Source: Pantoea latae (GTDB lineage: Bacteria > Pseudomonadota > Gammaproteobacteria > Enterobacterales > Enterobacteriaceae). Taken from it: a stretch of DNA of 64,000 nt. The stretch's first letter is position 1. Each line of letters starts with the position of its first letter. Below are positions 25,115 through 33,563 of this stretch, in pieces. The stretch lies in contig NZ_MWUE01000017.1 in NCBI RefSeq assembly GCF_002077695.1, positions 124,001-188,000 of the forward strand, given 5' to 3'. A model generated the notes under the pieces. That model worked only from the letters and a program-made list of their open reading frames with translations, did not search any database and was not told where the DNA came from. The translations under genes were made by a program, and so were the position numbers.

Positions 25115-25768
25115 ATGAAATCAGTTGCAGCGTTTTTTGATGTTGACAATACTCTTATTAAAATAAAAAGCATGTTTCATTTTTACAAGTACTGGTGTGA
25201 TCTAAGATCCGCTCTTCATGAGTATCATCAATTTACTAATCTTTTCTCGCACGCATCTCAACAACAAACCTCTCGTGAAGAACTTAATAGAATGTACTAT
25301 CGTCAATTTAAGGGGGTCGATATAGAAGAGTTGAATGTTGCTGGAAAAAAATGGTTCTCGCAATTTTTTAGTGACTCAAGTTTACTTATTAATGATACAA
25401 TTTACGCATTAAATGAACATAAAAAAAACGGCTATGAGACTGTTTTTGTCTCAGGCTCTATGCTTCCTCTATTAAGTCCACTGGCTGAAAAACTTGAAGT
25501 GGATACAATTATCTGTACCACACTTCTGCACGATAATGGTGTGCTGACAGGGTATATTGGGTCTCCTCAGATAATAGGTGAGGGTAAGAAAGAAGCTGTA
25601 CTCTCATACCTTCATCAGACTGGTATCGCAGCGGATAACTGTTATAGCTATGGAGACGATATATCTGACATACCAATGCTGTCTATAATCGGTAACCCCG
25701 TATGTGTTGGCGGCTTGTCACCGCTTGCAGATTATGCCTGTAGTAAAAAATGGAATATTATCAACTAG
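25115..25768 (+). CDS. HAD-superfamily phosphatase (HAD-IB, SerB-like)
   Basis: This Mg2+-dependent phosphohydrolase has 217 residues. All four HAD motifs are visible: FFDVDNTLI (nucleophile D9, acid D11), VSGSML, the Lys in GEGKKEAV, and YGDDISDIPML. GGAGG precedes the ATG by about 7 nt. It lies 36 bp after the unknown gene. In Streptomyces gamma-butyrolactone synthesis a phosphatase removes the phosphate left by dihydroxyacetone phosphate, so this enzyme fits that step. SerB-like HAD-IB proteins act on many small phosphates, so the substrate is inferred from context. Confidence 0.82.
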   Translation: MKSVAAFFDVDNTLIKIKSMFHFYKYWCDLRSALHEYHQFTNLFSHASQQQTSREELNRMYYRQFKGVDIEELNVAGKKWFSQFFSDSSLLINDTIYALNEHKKNGYETVFVSGSMLPLLSPLAEKLEVDTIICTTLLHDNGVLTGYIGSPQIIGEGKKEAVLSYLHQTGIAADNCYSYGDDISDIPMLSIIGNPVCVGGLSPLADYACSKKWNIIN

Positions 25769-25799
25769 CATCATTAAAAACTTTAAAAAGAAGTAAGAG

Positions 25800-25820
25800 C
25801 GCATAAAGTTTATTTATGCG
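25800..25820 (+). other. AT-rich hairpin between phosphatase and thiolase genes
   Basis: CGCATAAA at 25800-25807 pairs perfectly with TTTATGCG at 25813-25820 around GTTTA. It lies 32 bp after the phosphatase stop in a 171-bp gap. No T-run follows, so it may be a weak terminator, a processing site or an operator for a separate thiolase promoter. Confidence 0.4.
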
Positions 25821-25939
25821 ATATATGAAATATACTAAATTATTTGCGAGATATTACTGCGCTGTATTAGCAACATCCAATTGCATCAAATTATCTCATT
25901 GCGGCTAATTAATTAGCTCACTAATACAAGGAAGATTTT

Positions 25940-27121
25940 ATGAAAGAAGTAGTTGTTGTTGCAGCCAAAAGAACTGCAACCGGTAGTTTTCAGGGATCGC
26001 TGGCTACTCAGCCAGCAACCACTTTAGGTGCATCGGTTATCAGAGCATTAATTGAAGAAAATAATATTCCTGCTGAGGAGGTTGAACAGGTCATTATGGG
26101 GCAGGTTTTAACCGCAGGCTGTGGTCAAAACCCGGCACGCCAGTCTGCATTGCTCGCAGGATTACCTGTGTCAGTTAACGCACTAACTATAAATAAAGTG
26201 TGCGGCTCCGGGCTTAAAGCGGTGCATCTCGCTATGCAGGCTATCCAGTGTGGAGATGCGGAAATGATCATCGCCGGGGGACAGGAAAACATGTCACTTG
26301 CCCCCCACATTCATACAAATTCCCGTACGGGACAAAGACTGGGACATAGTGAGATCAAAGACTCTCTTATTCATGATGGTCTCTGGGATGCTTACTATAA
26401 TATTCATATGGGTATTACTGCGGAAAATGTCGCTAAAGAATATGGTATTAAACGAAGTCAACAGGACGAATTTGCTCTGCAATCCCATCAGCGCGCAAAT
26501 TTAGCTCAATGTAACGGTTTTTTTAATAACGAAATCGTCCCTGTAGAATGCTTACAGAAGGGAAAAGAAAGTGTATTCTTTGATAAAGATGAAGGGATCA
26601 GAGTAACCAGCCTGGATAAATTATCCTCTTTGAATCCAGTTTTCAGAAAAAACGGTAGCGTTACAGCAGGTAATTCCTCCACCCTTAATGATGGAGCAGC
26701 AGCAATTCTCCTTTGCAGTAGAGAAAAAGCTTTGCAACTTAATTTACCTGTCATAGCCATTCTGGGTAATTTCAGCAATACAGGTATTTCTCCGGATATT
26801 ATGGGGGCTGCGCCTATACAAGCTATCCAGAAATGCCTTAAGAAGCAGAACTGGAAGGCTTCTGAGATTGACGTTCTTGAATCTAACGAAGCCTTTGCAG
26901 CACAAGCGTTGGCAGTATTGGATTCAGTAGGAGTGCATCCTGAGAAAGTTAATCCATCAGGCGGTGCTATTGCCTTAGGCCATGCAATAGGAGCATCAGG
27001 ATGCCGTATTTTAGTAACATTGATCCATTACATGAACCGAAACCAACTAAACAAAGGCATTGCTGCATTGTGCATCGGTGGAGGGGAAGGTGTAGCACTT
27101 GCTGTTACTACAAACTACTAA
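25940..27121 (+). CDS. Acetyl-CoA acetyltransferase-type thiolase
   Basis: This thiolase condenses or cleaves beta-ketoacyl-CoA. At 393 residues it has the standard layout, with catalytic C88 (NKVCGSGLKA), H348 (ALGHAIGASG) and C378 (CIGGGEGVA), the same spacing as biosynthetic thiolases. One oddity is ESNEAFA where DLNEAFA is usual. It is the last gene of the AfsA-type set, followed by a hairpin terminator. It could supply an acetoacetyl- or other beta-ketoacyl-CoA for the AfsA-like condensation. That role is inferred from gene content. Confidence 0.88.
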   Translation: MKEVVVVAAKRTATGSFQGSLATQPATTLGASVIRALIEENNIPAEEVEQVIMGQVLTAGCGQNPARQSALLAGLPVSVNALTINKVCGSGLKAVHLAMQAIQCGDAEMIIAGGQENMSLAPHIHTNSRTGQRLGHSEIKDSLIHDGLWDAYYNIHMGITAENVAKEYGIKRSQQDEFALQSHQRANLAQCNGFFNNEIVPVECLQKGKESVFFDKDEGIRVTSLDKLSSLNPVFRKNGSVTAGNSSTLNDGAAAILLCSREKALQLNLPVIAILGNFSNTGISPDIMGAAPIQAIQKCLKKQNWKASEIDVLESNEAFAAQALAVLDSVGVHPEKVNPSGGAIALGHAIGASGCRILVTLIHYMNRNQLNKGIAALCIGGGEGVALAVTTNY

Positions 27122-27140
27122 AAAATAAGCCACTCACTGA

Positions 27141-27170
27141 CCCTCTGGAAGTTAATGTTCCGGAGGGTTG
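27141..27170 (+). terminator. Hairpin terminator after the thiolase gene
   Basis: CCCTCTGGAA at 27141-27150 pairs with TTCCGGAGGG at 27158-27167 (one G-T wobble), loop GTTAATG, followed by TTGTAT. It closes the AfsA-type operon 19 bp after the thiolase stop and just before the rearranged debris. Confidence 0.7.
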
Positions 27171-27185
27171 TATACTCTAGCAATA

Positions 27186-27387
27186 CAGATGCCTTTATTG
27201 AGCAGCAGCCCTTTATTCAGGGAGAAGCGATTGGAGACGCGCCAATTCAGCATTTAAAACCACTGCGCGGAGACCAGCATCTGCAACAGAACGGTGCGAA
27301 TAAACTCGGGCGAATAGCCGCGCGGTTGCAGCCAAGCCTTAAGTAGAAAGGCGCTGACGGCAATCATCGAACCGACGAAGATCACGC
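27186..27387 (-). pseudogene. Fragment of a second copy of the P-type ATPase gene
   Basis: These 202 bp align without gaps to 9507-9708 inside the ATPase gene, with about 14 mismatches by eye (~93% identity). Minus-strand translation gives IFVGSMIAVSAFLLKAWLQP and SPEFIRTVLLQMLVSAQWF, then a stop where the gene has Tyr. The right end joins directly to the transposase relic at GATCACGC. It is not functional. The divergence means it is not a fresh duplication of the local gene. Confidence 0.8.
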
Positions 27388-27938
27388 CAGTCATGGTGGG
27401 AACCGTCGATCTGTATGAGTTCTCCGAAGCAGTCACGGCGGTAGCGCGGCCGGTAAACCCGTGGTTTGCGTCTGGAATACGGAAGCCAGAGACCGTCAGC
27501 GATCATCCATTTCCTGAGCGTTTCTACAGAAACGGTAATATCGTGGCGCTCCCTGAGTTTTTCAGCGGCCAGCGTGGGGCCAAAATCACTGTAGTTTTCG
27601 TGTAATAACGCCATTGTTCTCAGCTTCAGTGATTCAGGCAGCCTGTGATTACCGGAGCCACCACGGCGCAGACTGACAAGACCCGTAGCGCCTGCATCTC
27701 AGAAACGATTTACCAGCCGCTAAACCTGACGTTCAGTTAACTTTAACCGGACAGCAGCATCACGGCGACGCATACGCTTTTCGACAACGGCCTGAATAAC
27801 GTTAACCCGGTTTAATTCTTTATCTGACATGGTCACTAACATCCGGATGTCCTTGCTGCAGAGAGGTTTTATCCTTTATGCCGTAGAAGGTGACATCTCT
27901 AAATGGGAGAAAAGTGACATTACTACATTGGTGTTACA
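27388..27938 (-). mobile_element. Truncated ISNCY-like insertion sequence
   Basis: The remnant keeps one terminus, read on the minus strand as TGTAACACCAATGTAGTAAT (from 27938), and the 5' part of its transposase. The other end is lost at the junction with the ATPase fragment near 27388. The family call rests on the look of the transposase and terminus, not on a database match. Confidence 0.6.
27391..27830 (-). pseudogene. Transposase relic (ISNCY-like), N-terminal part with two stops
   Basis: From ATG 27830 the minus strand reads MSDKELNRVNVIQAVVEKRM, then RRRDAAVRLKLTERQV, TAG, RLVNRF, TGA, DAGATGLVSLRRGG and on to FGELIQIDGSHHDW, the first Asp of an integrase-type DDE core. The DDE domain is then cut off by the ATPase fragment. 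Two in-frame stops plus truncation make it inactive. Confidence 0.75.
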
Positions 27939-28300
27939 CTTTTGGTGCGCACAATACTATTTATGTTAAATAAAGAGTTGTTCCTGTTATCAAGACCGGT
28001 AATTTAGTCTTATTCCTCTCAGTTAAACAGAAGCTAACGCTTTTCAGGTGATCAGTCTCACCTTCTACGCAGCGGTTTAGGCCGAGCGTGCGGGCAAGCA
28101 CTGATGGGATTATAGGGTAGCCAGTAGTAAGTATACTTTCAGTACAGTCGCAACGCGACAGTCGCCCGGAGTTTGATACGCTGCTCCGCTGGTCAGACCC
28201 GAATTGACGGCGGCTGAAAGTAACTCACCGATGAATTCATGCTTGCAATGAATACGGATTTTTTTAAGCTAGCTGCCTGAAAAATTGAAAAGGATATTCT
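27939..28300. other. Gene-free stretch beyond the insertion sequence
   Basis: These 362 bp hold no reading frame I can support. They include an AGGATATTCT ribosome region for the lipoprotein at the end and no recognisable RNA gene. Probably debris of the same rearranged region. Confidence 0.5.
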
Positions 28301-28849
28301 ATGAAAGGTATTTTAATTGCATCTTTGAGCGGCTTGCTTCTGGTGGGATGTGTACAAAAAGATCCCCCCAGGACTCTTTATCAGGACGCAACCGGTGAAA
28401 CAGCTAAACTGCGTGTTATTGGGTTCACAGATTACACGACTCTACATCAGATAAAATCGTGTACAGAATCAACTGATTTAGGTTATTTACGGCCCGAGAA
28501 GAATGAGGATCGTAATCCTCCACGCATAGTGGATAAAGGATTCAAAAAGGCTGTTCCAGCCCCTGCCAATGTGCCTCTGGACTATCAGGAACGCTACATC
28601 CCTACTCAGGGATGGCTTGATATTCGGTCAGCTTTATTCGCCAGTGATGGTGGGATCTGTACATTACAGACGCACTGGTTTAAGCCTGAAAAAGATGCAC
28701 TGTACGAAATGCGTAACCGGTTGAATAAAGAAGGTAATATTTGCTCTATGGAGTTTGTTAAAGTAGACCATACAACAGGAAGCGCGGAAAGGGTCAAAAC
28801 TCATACAAAAGTTGCCGAATTTCTACCCTGCCAAACAATAGCCAATTAG
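28301..28849 (+). CDS. Hypothetical lipoprotein
   Basis: This 182-residue protein begins MKGILIASLSGLLLVGCVQK, a type II signal with lipobox LLVGC, so it should be lipid-anchored in the cell envelope. AAAAGGATATTCT precedes the start. The mature part has four further Cys (in SCTES, GICTL, NICSM and LPCQT), consistent with disulfides. I do not recognise the family. It is followed by a hairpin terminator and stands next to the EexN-like lipoprotein gene on the other strand, so it may be element cargo. Confidence 0.65.
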   Translation: MKGILIASLSGLLLVGCVQKDPPRTLYQDATGETAKLRVIGFTDYTTLHQIKSCTESTDLGYLRPEKNEDRNPPRIVDKGFKKAVPAPANVPLDYQERYIPTQGWLDIRSALFASDGGICTLQTHWFKPEKDALYEMRNRLNKEGNICSMEFVKVDHTTGSAERVKTHTKVAEFLPCQTIAN

Positions 28850-28871
28850 CAGCTATACAAACATATCTTTT

Positions 28872-28897
28872 AAAAGGCCCGGTACGCCGGGCTTTAA
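28872..28897 (+). terminator. Hairpin terminator after the lipoprotein gene
   Basis: AAAGGCCCGG and CCGGGCTTT form a GC-rich stem at 28873-28895 with a four-base loop, flanked by A-runs and T-runs so it could work in both directions. It begins 23 bp after the stop codon. Confidence 0.75.
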
Positions 28898-29005
28898 CGT
28901 TTGATTTGACGCGTCTGGTGTCTTCAAGCTTTTAGCTGATTCGGGAATATGTGGGTTTACCGAATGCCCGCAGAAGGGCTTAAAAAACCGCCTGGCGGGT
29001 CTAAT

Positions 29006-29242
29006 CTACCAGCTCTTATCAGGGCTACTCTTTGTAACAGAACCGCCGTGTACAGTGGCATCAATAGCATTGCGACAATCTTCGGTGCCGCGCGGATTGG
29101 AAGCTTTTCTGCATTCCTCAAATTTAGCGGTACGCTCTTTATCATGCGCTTTATACCAATCAAGGCTTTTAGCATCTGCATCGCAGCCGGTAAGCAGTAT
29201 GGTTGCCAGCAGGCTCAGTGAAATCAATTCCGCTTTCATCAA
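29006..29242 (-). CDS. EexN-family entry-exclusion-like lipoprotein
   Basis: This 78-residue lipoprotein begins MMKAELISLSLLATILLTGC and continues DADAKSLDWYKAHDKERTAK, then FEECRKASNPRGTEDCRNAI. The lipobox followed by VDWYKAHxxER and the C...C-NA pattern is the mark of EexN proteins of conjugative plasmids and ICEs, which block redundant DNA entry. The second Met (29239) is an equally good start. No other transfer genes are visible, so it is an isolated leftover or a captured gene. Confidence 0.7.
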   Translation of the reverse strand: MMKAELISLSLLATILLTGCDADAKSLDWYKAHDKERTAKFEECRKASNPRGTEDCRNAIDATVHGGSVTKSSPDKSW

Positions 29243-29649
29243 ATCTTCCTTTTAGTGAGTGAATCCCGGGAGCAATTATAGTCCCGCAGCGCGTACCGTT
29301 GTACGGTTCGGCTGAATCAGGGTTTTACCAATTGGCGGAAAAAAGAAAAAAGGCCGCATTTTGTCGACAAAAAATTAGGGGGATAGATGGAATGCGCTTA
29401 GGATCTGACTTGTGCCGGAAACGGCATCTATGAGGCGAAAAAAAACCTGTTTGGTAAACCAAGTTAATTTTCTGTACCGAGCGCGGCGGGTGACCGCTGC
29501 CGGTACGGTGCTGCTTGTACCTGCTAACTACCGGTGCGCGGCGTAGGGGGGTAACCCAAAAGCACCTGCGGCGTGTGGCGCTCTCCGATAAGTCTGACTA
29601 CTTTCCTTTTCGCACAATTAAATGCTCCAGCACCTAAAGGCTCCCTTCC
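29243..29649. other. Gene-free stretch between EexN-like gene and FAD oxidase
   Basis: These 407 bp contain several short inverted repeats (for example around GTACCGTTGTACGGTT near 29295) but no supported gene, RNA or element. It probably includes the promoter of the EexN-like gene and the right margin of the island. Confidence 0.5.
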
Positions 29650-30978
29650 CTACAGCCAGAACTGCGCCCGAATTTTTTCACCATCGGTAAAGCGGCTAAA
29701 GCGGAACGGATGGGCATCAACCGATGGCGCGCGATTCAACACCAAATCCGCCATCAGCTGCCCGGCGCCCGGCGCGATGCCAAATCCGTGGCCAGAGAAA
29801 CCCGTCGCCAGAAAGAGTCCCGGCACCGGATCAACCGCCGAAATCACCGGGATGGCGTCTGGCAAGCTGTCTATCATGCCGCCCCAGCTTTGCGCCACCG
29901 GCAGCGGCGCCAGGCTGGGGATCAGCGCGCTAATTCGGTCACGGATTAACGGGATCATGCCCGCATCGATAGTGGGTTCGAGCACGCGCAGAACTTCATA
30001 AATTGACCGTTTGTCAGCCTGCCCTGGTTTCCAGTACAGCGCCTCTTCCAGAAACCGTTTTCCCGCACGCAGCTTGATGGCTTTGCGCTCATGCCAGAAC
30101 GCCGGCATAAACTGCGCGCTAAACCGCAGAGAGTCCGGCGTAATGTCTGCGGTGCTGATGGCGGACGTCGCCACGGTCAGGCCACCATCCAGTCGCTTGC
30201 GCATCGCGACGCTGCCAAAGCTGACACAGGCGCCGGGATCAAAATCGATGGGACGCGTGCGCAGCACGCTAGAGAGCACCTTCAGCTGCGGCAGAGAGAC
30301 GCCCAACCCTTGCAGCAATAAACGTGACCAGGCACCACCCGCCACCACCACTTGCTGACAGCGGATCGCGCCATGTTCCGTTATCACTTCGCTCACCTGC
30401 CCAGCCGAGCGCTCGATGGTGCGGACGGCGCAATGTTGCTGCAGATTCAGCCCCAGCGCCATTGCCGCTCTCGCCATCGCCGGTGCGGCCTTCTGCGGCT
30501 CGGCGCGTCCATCCAGCGGCGTGAACATCCCGCCAGGGTAGTCGCCCTTTAGCTGCGGCAGGTGCTGAAGTAGCTGGGCTGGCGATAGCATCTCACTGTG
30601 AATGCCATACTGCCGCGCTTCGTTCACCCAGCGCTGATGCAGATCACGCTGCTTTTCACTGCGCGCCGCATACAAAATACCGCAGCGGCGAAAGCCGGTC
30701 TCTCGCTGCACGCGCTCGTTCATGCCTTCCCACAGCTGCATGCTGAGGTTGATTAACGGCAGTTCACGCAGATCGCGCCCGGTACGTCGGCACCAGCCCC
30801 AGTTTCGGCTCGATTGCTCCGCTGCGACAGTGCCTTTTTCCAGCAGAACGGTGCGAATGCCCTGCTCCACCAGCGACAGCGCGGTCGCCACGCCGATAAT
30901 TCCGCCGCCTATCACCACCACCTCTGCGGAAGCAGGAAAGCGCGCTGATGAAGGTACTCTGTCTACGCCTGGGCCCAT
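29650..30978 (-). CDS. FAD-dependent D-amino acid/glycine oxidase-like oxidoreductase (DAO family)
   Basis: This flavoenzyme probably oxidises an amino acid or amine. The FAD motif AEVVVIGGGIIGVATALSLVEQG lies near residue 20, followed by the DAO signature E.G...EQSSRNWGW.R. The later GLFLATGFSGHGFGIAPGAG is the usual C-terminal FAD contact. The length is 442 residues. It is the last gene of the minus-strand unit IclR-SDR-DAO, divergent from an amino-acid-type ABC importer whose operon carries a second FAD oxidase. Confidence 0.85.
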   Translation of the reverse strand: MGPGVDRVPSSARFPASAEVVVIGGGIIGVATALSLVEQGIRTVLLEKGTVAAEQSSRNWGWCRRTGRDLRELPLINLSMQLWEGMNERVQRETGFRRCGILYAARSEKQRDLHQRWVNEARQYGIHSEMLSPAQLLQHLPQLKGDYPGGMFTPLDGRAEPQKAAPAMARAAMALGLNLQQHCAVRTIERSAGQVSEVITEHGAIRCQQVVVAGGAWSRLLLQGLGVSLPQLKVLSSVLRTRPIDFDPGACVSFGSVAMRKRLDGGLTVATSAISTADITPDSLRFSAQFMPAFWHERKAIKLRAGKRFLEEALYWKPGQADKRSIYEVLRVLEPTIDAGMIPLIRDRISALIPSLAPLPVAQSWGGMIDSLPDAIPVISAVDPVPGLFLATGFSGHGFGIAPGAGQLMADLVLNRAPSVDAHPFRFSRFTDGEKIRAQFWL

Positions 30979-30992
30979 GACCGGATCCTTGT

Positions 30993-31700
30993 TTAGTAAT
31001 TATCTTCTACCGTCCAGTTCACTGGAATTTCAGCGATGCTGGCGGTGTTAGGCAGCTCGATGACGGTGCGAATTAAGTGCGCAAGATCTTCCGGCTGGGT
31101 CATTTTTTCAACGGGCACATCGCTTAACGCGGTGCCCATGTCAGTGGCAACAAAACCTGGACAGATCGCGGTGCAGCGAATGTTATGGTCATCGCCGATT
31201 TTGCGCAGGCCATGGGCCAGCGCCAGCGCGGCATATTTACTCATCGCATACAGGCTGGAACGCTCACCCTTTACGCGTTTGCCGGAGAGTGAAGACATCA
31301 TAACGATGCGGCCTGCGCCACTGGCCTGTAAGTGTGGCCACGCCAGACGGCTCAGGCGCATAGGTGACTTCACGTTCACCGCAAAGGTGCGGTCGAAATC
31401 GTCGTCGCTGGCGGCAAGGATGGATAACGGCAGCATGATGCCCGCGTTGTGGATCAGCGCGTCAATGCGGCCGAACTTTGCCACTGTCGCGTCGACCCAG
31501 GCCTGCTCGGTGCTGGCGTCGAGGGCGTCAAACTGGCACACAAGCTGGTTCTCGCTGTCGCTGAGGGCGACCTCCGCAGGGGTGCGGCAACCCAGGCTGA
31601 CAGCCCAGCCGTGCGCCAGCAGGTTGGCGGCGATGGCGGCACCGATGCCGCGGCTTGCGCCGCTGATCATGGCCACTTTACGGGTGCTTTTACTCATCAT
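30993..31700 (-). CDS. Short-chain dehydrogenase/reductase
   Basis: This 235-residue NAD(P)-dependent oxidoreductase has SGASRGIGAAIAANLL near residue 13, HNAGIMLP, and the catalytic YAMSKYAAL. It lies between the IclR regulator and the DAO-type oxidase on the same strand, 14 bp before the oxidase gene, so it probably acts on the carbonyl product of the amine oxidation or on the substrate itself. Confidence 0.85.
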   Translation of the reverse strand: MMSKSTRKVAMISGASRGIGAAIAANLLAHGWAVSLGCRTPAEVALSDSENQLVCQFDALDASTEQAWVDATVAKFGRIDALIHNAGIMLPLSILAASDDDFDRTFAVNVKSPMRLSRLAWPHLQASGAGRIVMMSSLSGKRVKGERSSLYAMSKYAALALAHGLRKIGDDHNIRCTAICPGFVATDMGTALSDVPVEKMTQPEDLAHLIRTVIELPNTASIAEIPVNWTVEDNY

Positions 31701-31730
31701 CTCTCCGGTGTATTCATAACGTTGTGGCCT

Positions 31731-32531
31731 CTACAGTGAGGCCCTGAGCCGCGTATCCAGCGGGCTGATCAACGGCGCTATCGCCGCCACTTCCTGTTGC
31801 AGCAACGCGACATAGCGCTGTTGCACCTCGGGGTTGAGTCGAGGCGAGAGGAAAGTCATCCCCAGCGAGCCGATCACGCCCGCGCCTGAAACAGCGATCG
31901 GCACGGCAATCCCGGCGATGCCGGGGATCAGCTCGCCGGGATCGACAGCAAACCCCTGTTCCGCCGTCTGCTGGAGCTTGTTGGCGAGCTTCTCGGCCGC
32001 CAGCTGCGGCCAGTTCTCTAATCGGGCGCGATTGCGGGCAACAATCTCCTGCTGCTGGTCGGGATCGAGAAAAGCCAGGATGGCCAGGCTGCCTGGACCC
32101 AGCCCCAGCGGCACTGCGCCGCCAACGGATCCGGTCAGGGTTTGCATCTGATACTCGCTGTCGTAACGGTCGATACAGACTGAATCATCGCGATCGCGCG
32201 CCATCAGCATCACCGTTTCGCCTGTCTGCTGGCGCAGACGCTCCAGCGCAGGCTGGAACTGTCGGCGCAGGCCAGGACCGCGAGCGGCCTTCGCACCATA
32301 CACCAGCAATTTCGTCCCCAGACGGTAGCACTTATCCCCATGCACCTTCTGCAGCAGCTGATGCTCCACCAGCGAGTTGAGGATGCGGTGACAGGTCACC
32401 TTGTTCAGCCCGGAGGCCTCGCCAAGCGCTTTCAGCGTTGCCCCTTCACTGCCTGCATCGGCGACCAGATCGAGCAGCATCACCGCGCGGTCGAGTAGCT
32501 GAACCCCGTTTTTCCCTGCATTTTCGCTCAT
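31731..32531 (-). CDS. IclR-family transcriptional regulator
   Basis: This 266-residue regulator has an N-terminal winged HTH (LDLVADAGSEGATLKALGEASGLNKVTCHRILN) and a C-terminal IclR effector domain (LIPGIAGIAVPI...GSLGMTFL). It is divergent from the ABC importer. A 17-bp palindrome lies 17 bp before its start codon. Control of both divergent units of this locus, probably as a repressor released by substrate, is inferred. Confidence 0.88.
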   Translation of the reverse strand: MSENAGKNGVQLLDRAVMLLDLVADAGSEGATLKALGEASGLNKVTCHRILNSLVEHQLLQKVHGDKCYRLGTKLLVYGAKAARGPGLRRQFQPALERLRQQTGETVMLMARDRDDSVCIDRYDSEYQMQTLTGSVGGAVPLGLGPGSLAILAFLDPDQQQEIVARNRARLENWPQLAAEKLANKLQQTAEQGFAVDPGELIPGIAGIAVPIAVSGAGVIGSLGMTFLSPRLNPEVQQRYVALLQQEVAAIAPLISPLDTRLRASL

Positions 32532-32547
32532 CGGCTTTACCTGTCTA

Positions 32548-32564
32548 GTTCCACATTGTGAAAC
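32548..32564. promoter_or_regulatory. Candidate IclR operator
   Basis: GTTCCACATTGTGAAAC is an inverted repeat with 7-bp arms (one mismatch) around ATT, 17 bp from the IclR start codon. IclR-family sites commonly have a TTCCAC/GTGGAA-like dyad of this size. The site is placed to block IclR-SDR-DAO transcription. Confidence 0.5.
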
Positions 32565-32722
32565 TAATCGTCATAAGATTTCAGTATGTGGTTTTTCGTT
32601 GACTAATTTTCTAGCAGATTTCATATTCGATTGACAAGTGAGCAACGTGATTTTTCAAAAAAGAGTGACTCACCTTCGCTTTGTAACACACCTGCAGATT
32701 CATCCTGACCAAGGAAATTATT

Positions 32723-33547
32723 ATGAAAAACCATCGCATACGTCTGTTCACTGCCTCAATGCTGTTACTCGCTGCGCCCGCCATCACCCACGCCGATACC
32801 CTGTCCGATATCAAAGCGCGCGGCGTCCTGACCGTCGGCGTGAAAAACGACTATCCGCCCTACGGCTTTATGGATAACAACGGCCACACCGTCGGATTTG
32901 AAATCAGCCTGGCGCGCTATATCGCCAGCCAGCTGCTCGGCTCGCCGGACAAAATCAAACTGGTGCCGGTCAACGCCTCTAATCGCATGCAGTTCCTTAA
33001 CTCCGGACAGATCGACATGATTATGGCGACACTCGGCATCACGCCCGAGCGCAAGGGCCAGATTGATTTCTCCAACGCGTATGTCTCTGCCGCCGGCCCC
33101 TCTGTTCTGGCGCGTAAAGAGGTGAAGTTTACCCAGTGGGCGCAGCTGAAAGGACAGAAGGTGTGTGGCGTGCAGGGTTCCTATTTCAACAAGACGGTGA
33201 CGCAAAACTACGGCCTGCAGCTGGTGAACTTCGCTGCCCTGCCAGAAGCGTATCGCGCTCTGCAGGACAACCGCTGCGTCGCGATGGTGTTTGATGACAT
33301 GTCCCTGCAGAAGAAGCTGAAAGAGCCAGGCTGGAGTCATTATAAAATCGCCGTTGCGCCCTATGAGTTCACGCCAATGGCTGCGGGACTGCGTAAAGGC
33401 GATGAGCAATTTCGCGAGGCGGTAAATCAGGCCATTGTGAAAGCGGAAGGTGAAGACAAGCTGATTGGCTGGGAGAAAGAGTTCGATATGTCGCCTTCGC
33501 CATATATTGCTCAGCAGGCCATTGCTGCCCGCGGCGCCACGAAGTAA
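32723..33547 (+). CDS. ABC transporter substrate-binding protein, polar amino acid type
   Basis: This periplasmic binding protein of 274 residues has a signal peptide ending ITHA|D near residue 24. The family 3 signature GFEISLARYIASQLL follows IKARGVLTVGVKNDYPPYGF. A GGAAATT ribosome region precedes the ATG. It is first in the importer operon, which suggests uptake of the compound oxidised by the neighbouring FAD enzymes. Confidence 0.88.
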   Translation: MKNHRIRLFTASMLLLAAPAITHADTLSDIKARGVLTVGVKNDYPPYGFMDNNGHTVGFEISLARYIASQLLGSPDKIKLVPVNASNRMQFLNSGQIDMIMATLGITPERKGQIDFSNAYVSAAGPSVLARKEVKFTQWAQLKGQKVCGVQGSYFNKTVTQNYGLQLVNFAALPEAYRALQDNRCVAMVFDDMSLQKKLKEPGWSHYKIAVAPYEFTPMAAGLRKGDEQFREAVNQAIVKAEGEDKLIGWEKEFDMSPSPYIAQQAIAARGATK

Positions 33548-33563
33548 GCGCAGGAGAGTATCG

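Larger units (their letters stand above)
19640..29242. mobile_element. Putative accessory island carrying the AfsA-type gene set
   Basis: Base composition is visibly AT-richer here (about 20.0-27.1 kb especially) than in the genes on both sides. The left edge carries an Rpn nuclease relic. The right part carries a broken transposase, a stray fragment of the ATPase gene, and an EexN-like lipoprotein of conjugative-element type. No integrase, tRNA or clean direct repeat was recognised, so the exact ends are uncertain and acquisition by transfer is inferred. Confidence 0.55.

Noticed and set aside
29006-29255. Plus-strand frames opposite the EexN-like gene
   Set aside because: The minus-strand frame has a lipobox and the EexN pattern. 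The plus-strand frames lack any signal.
33465-33563. N-terminal extension of the first amino acid permease
   Set aside because: This part overlaps the binding-protein gene and reads as basic non-membrane sequence. The ATG at 33564 has AGGAGAG in front and begins a normal permease.
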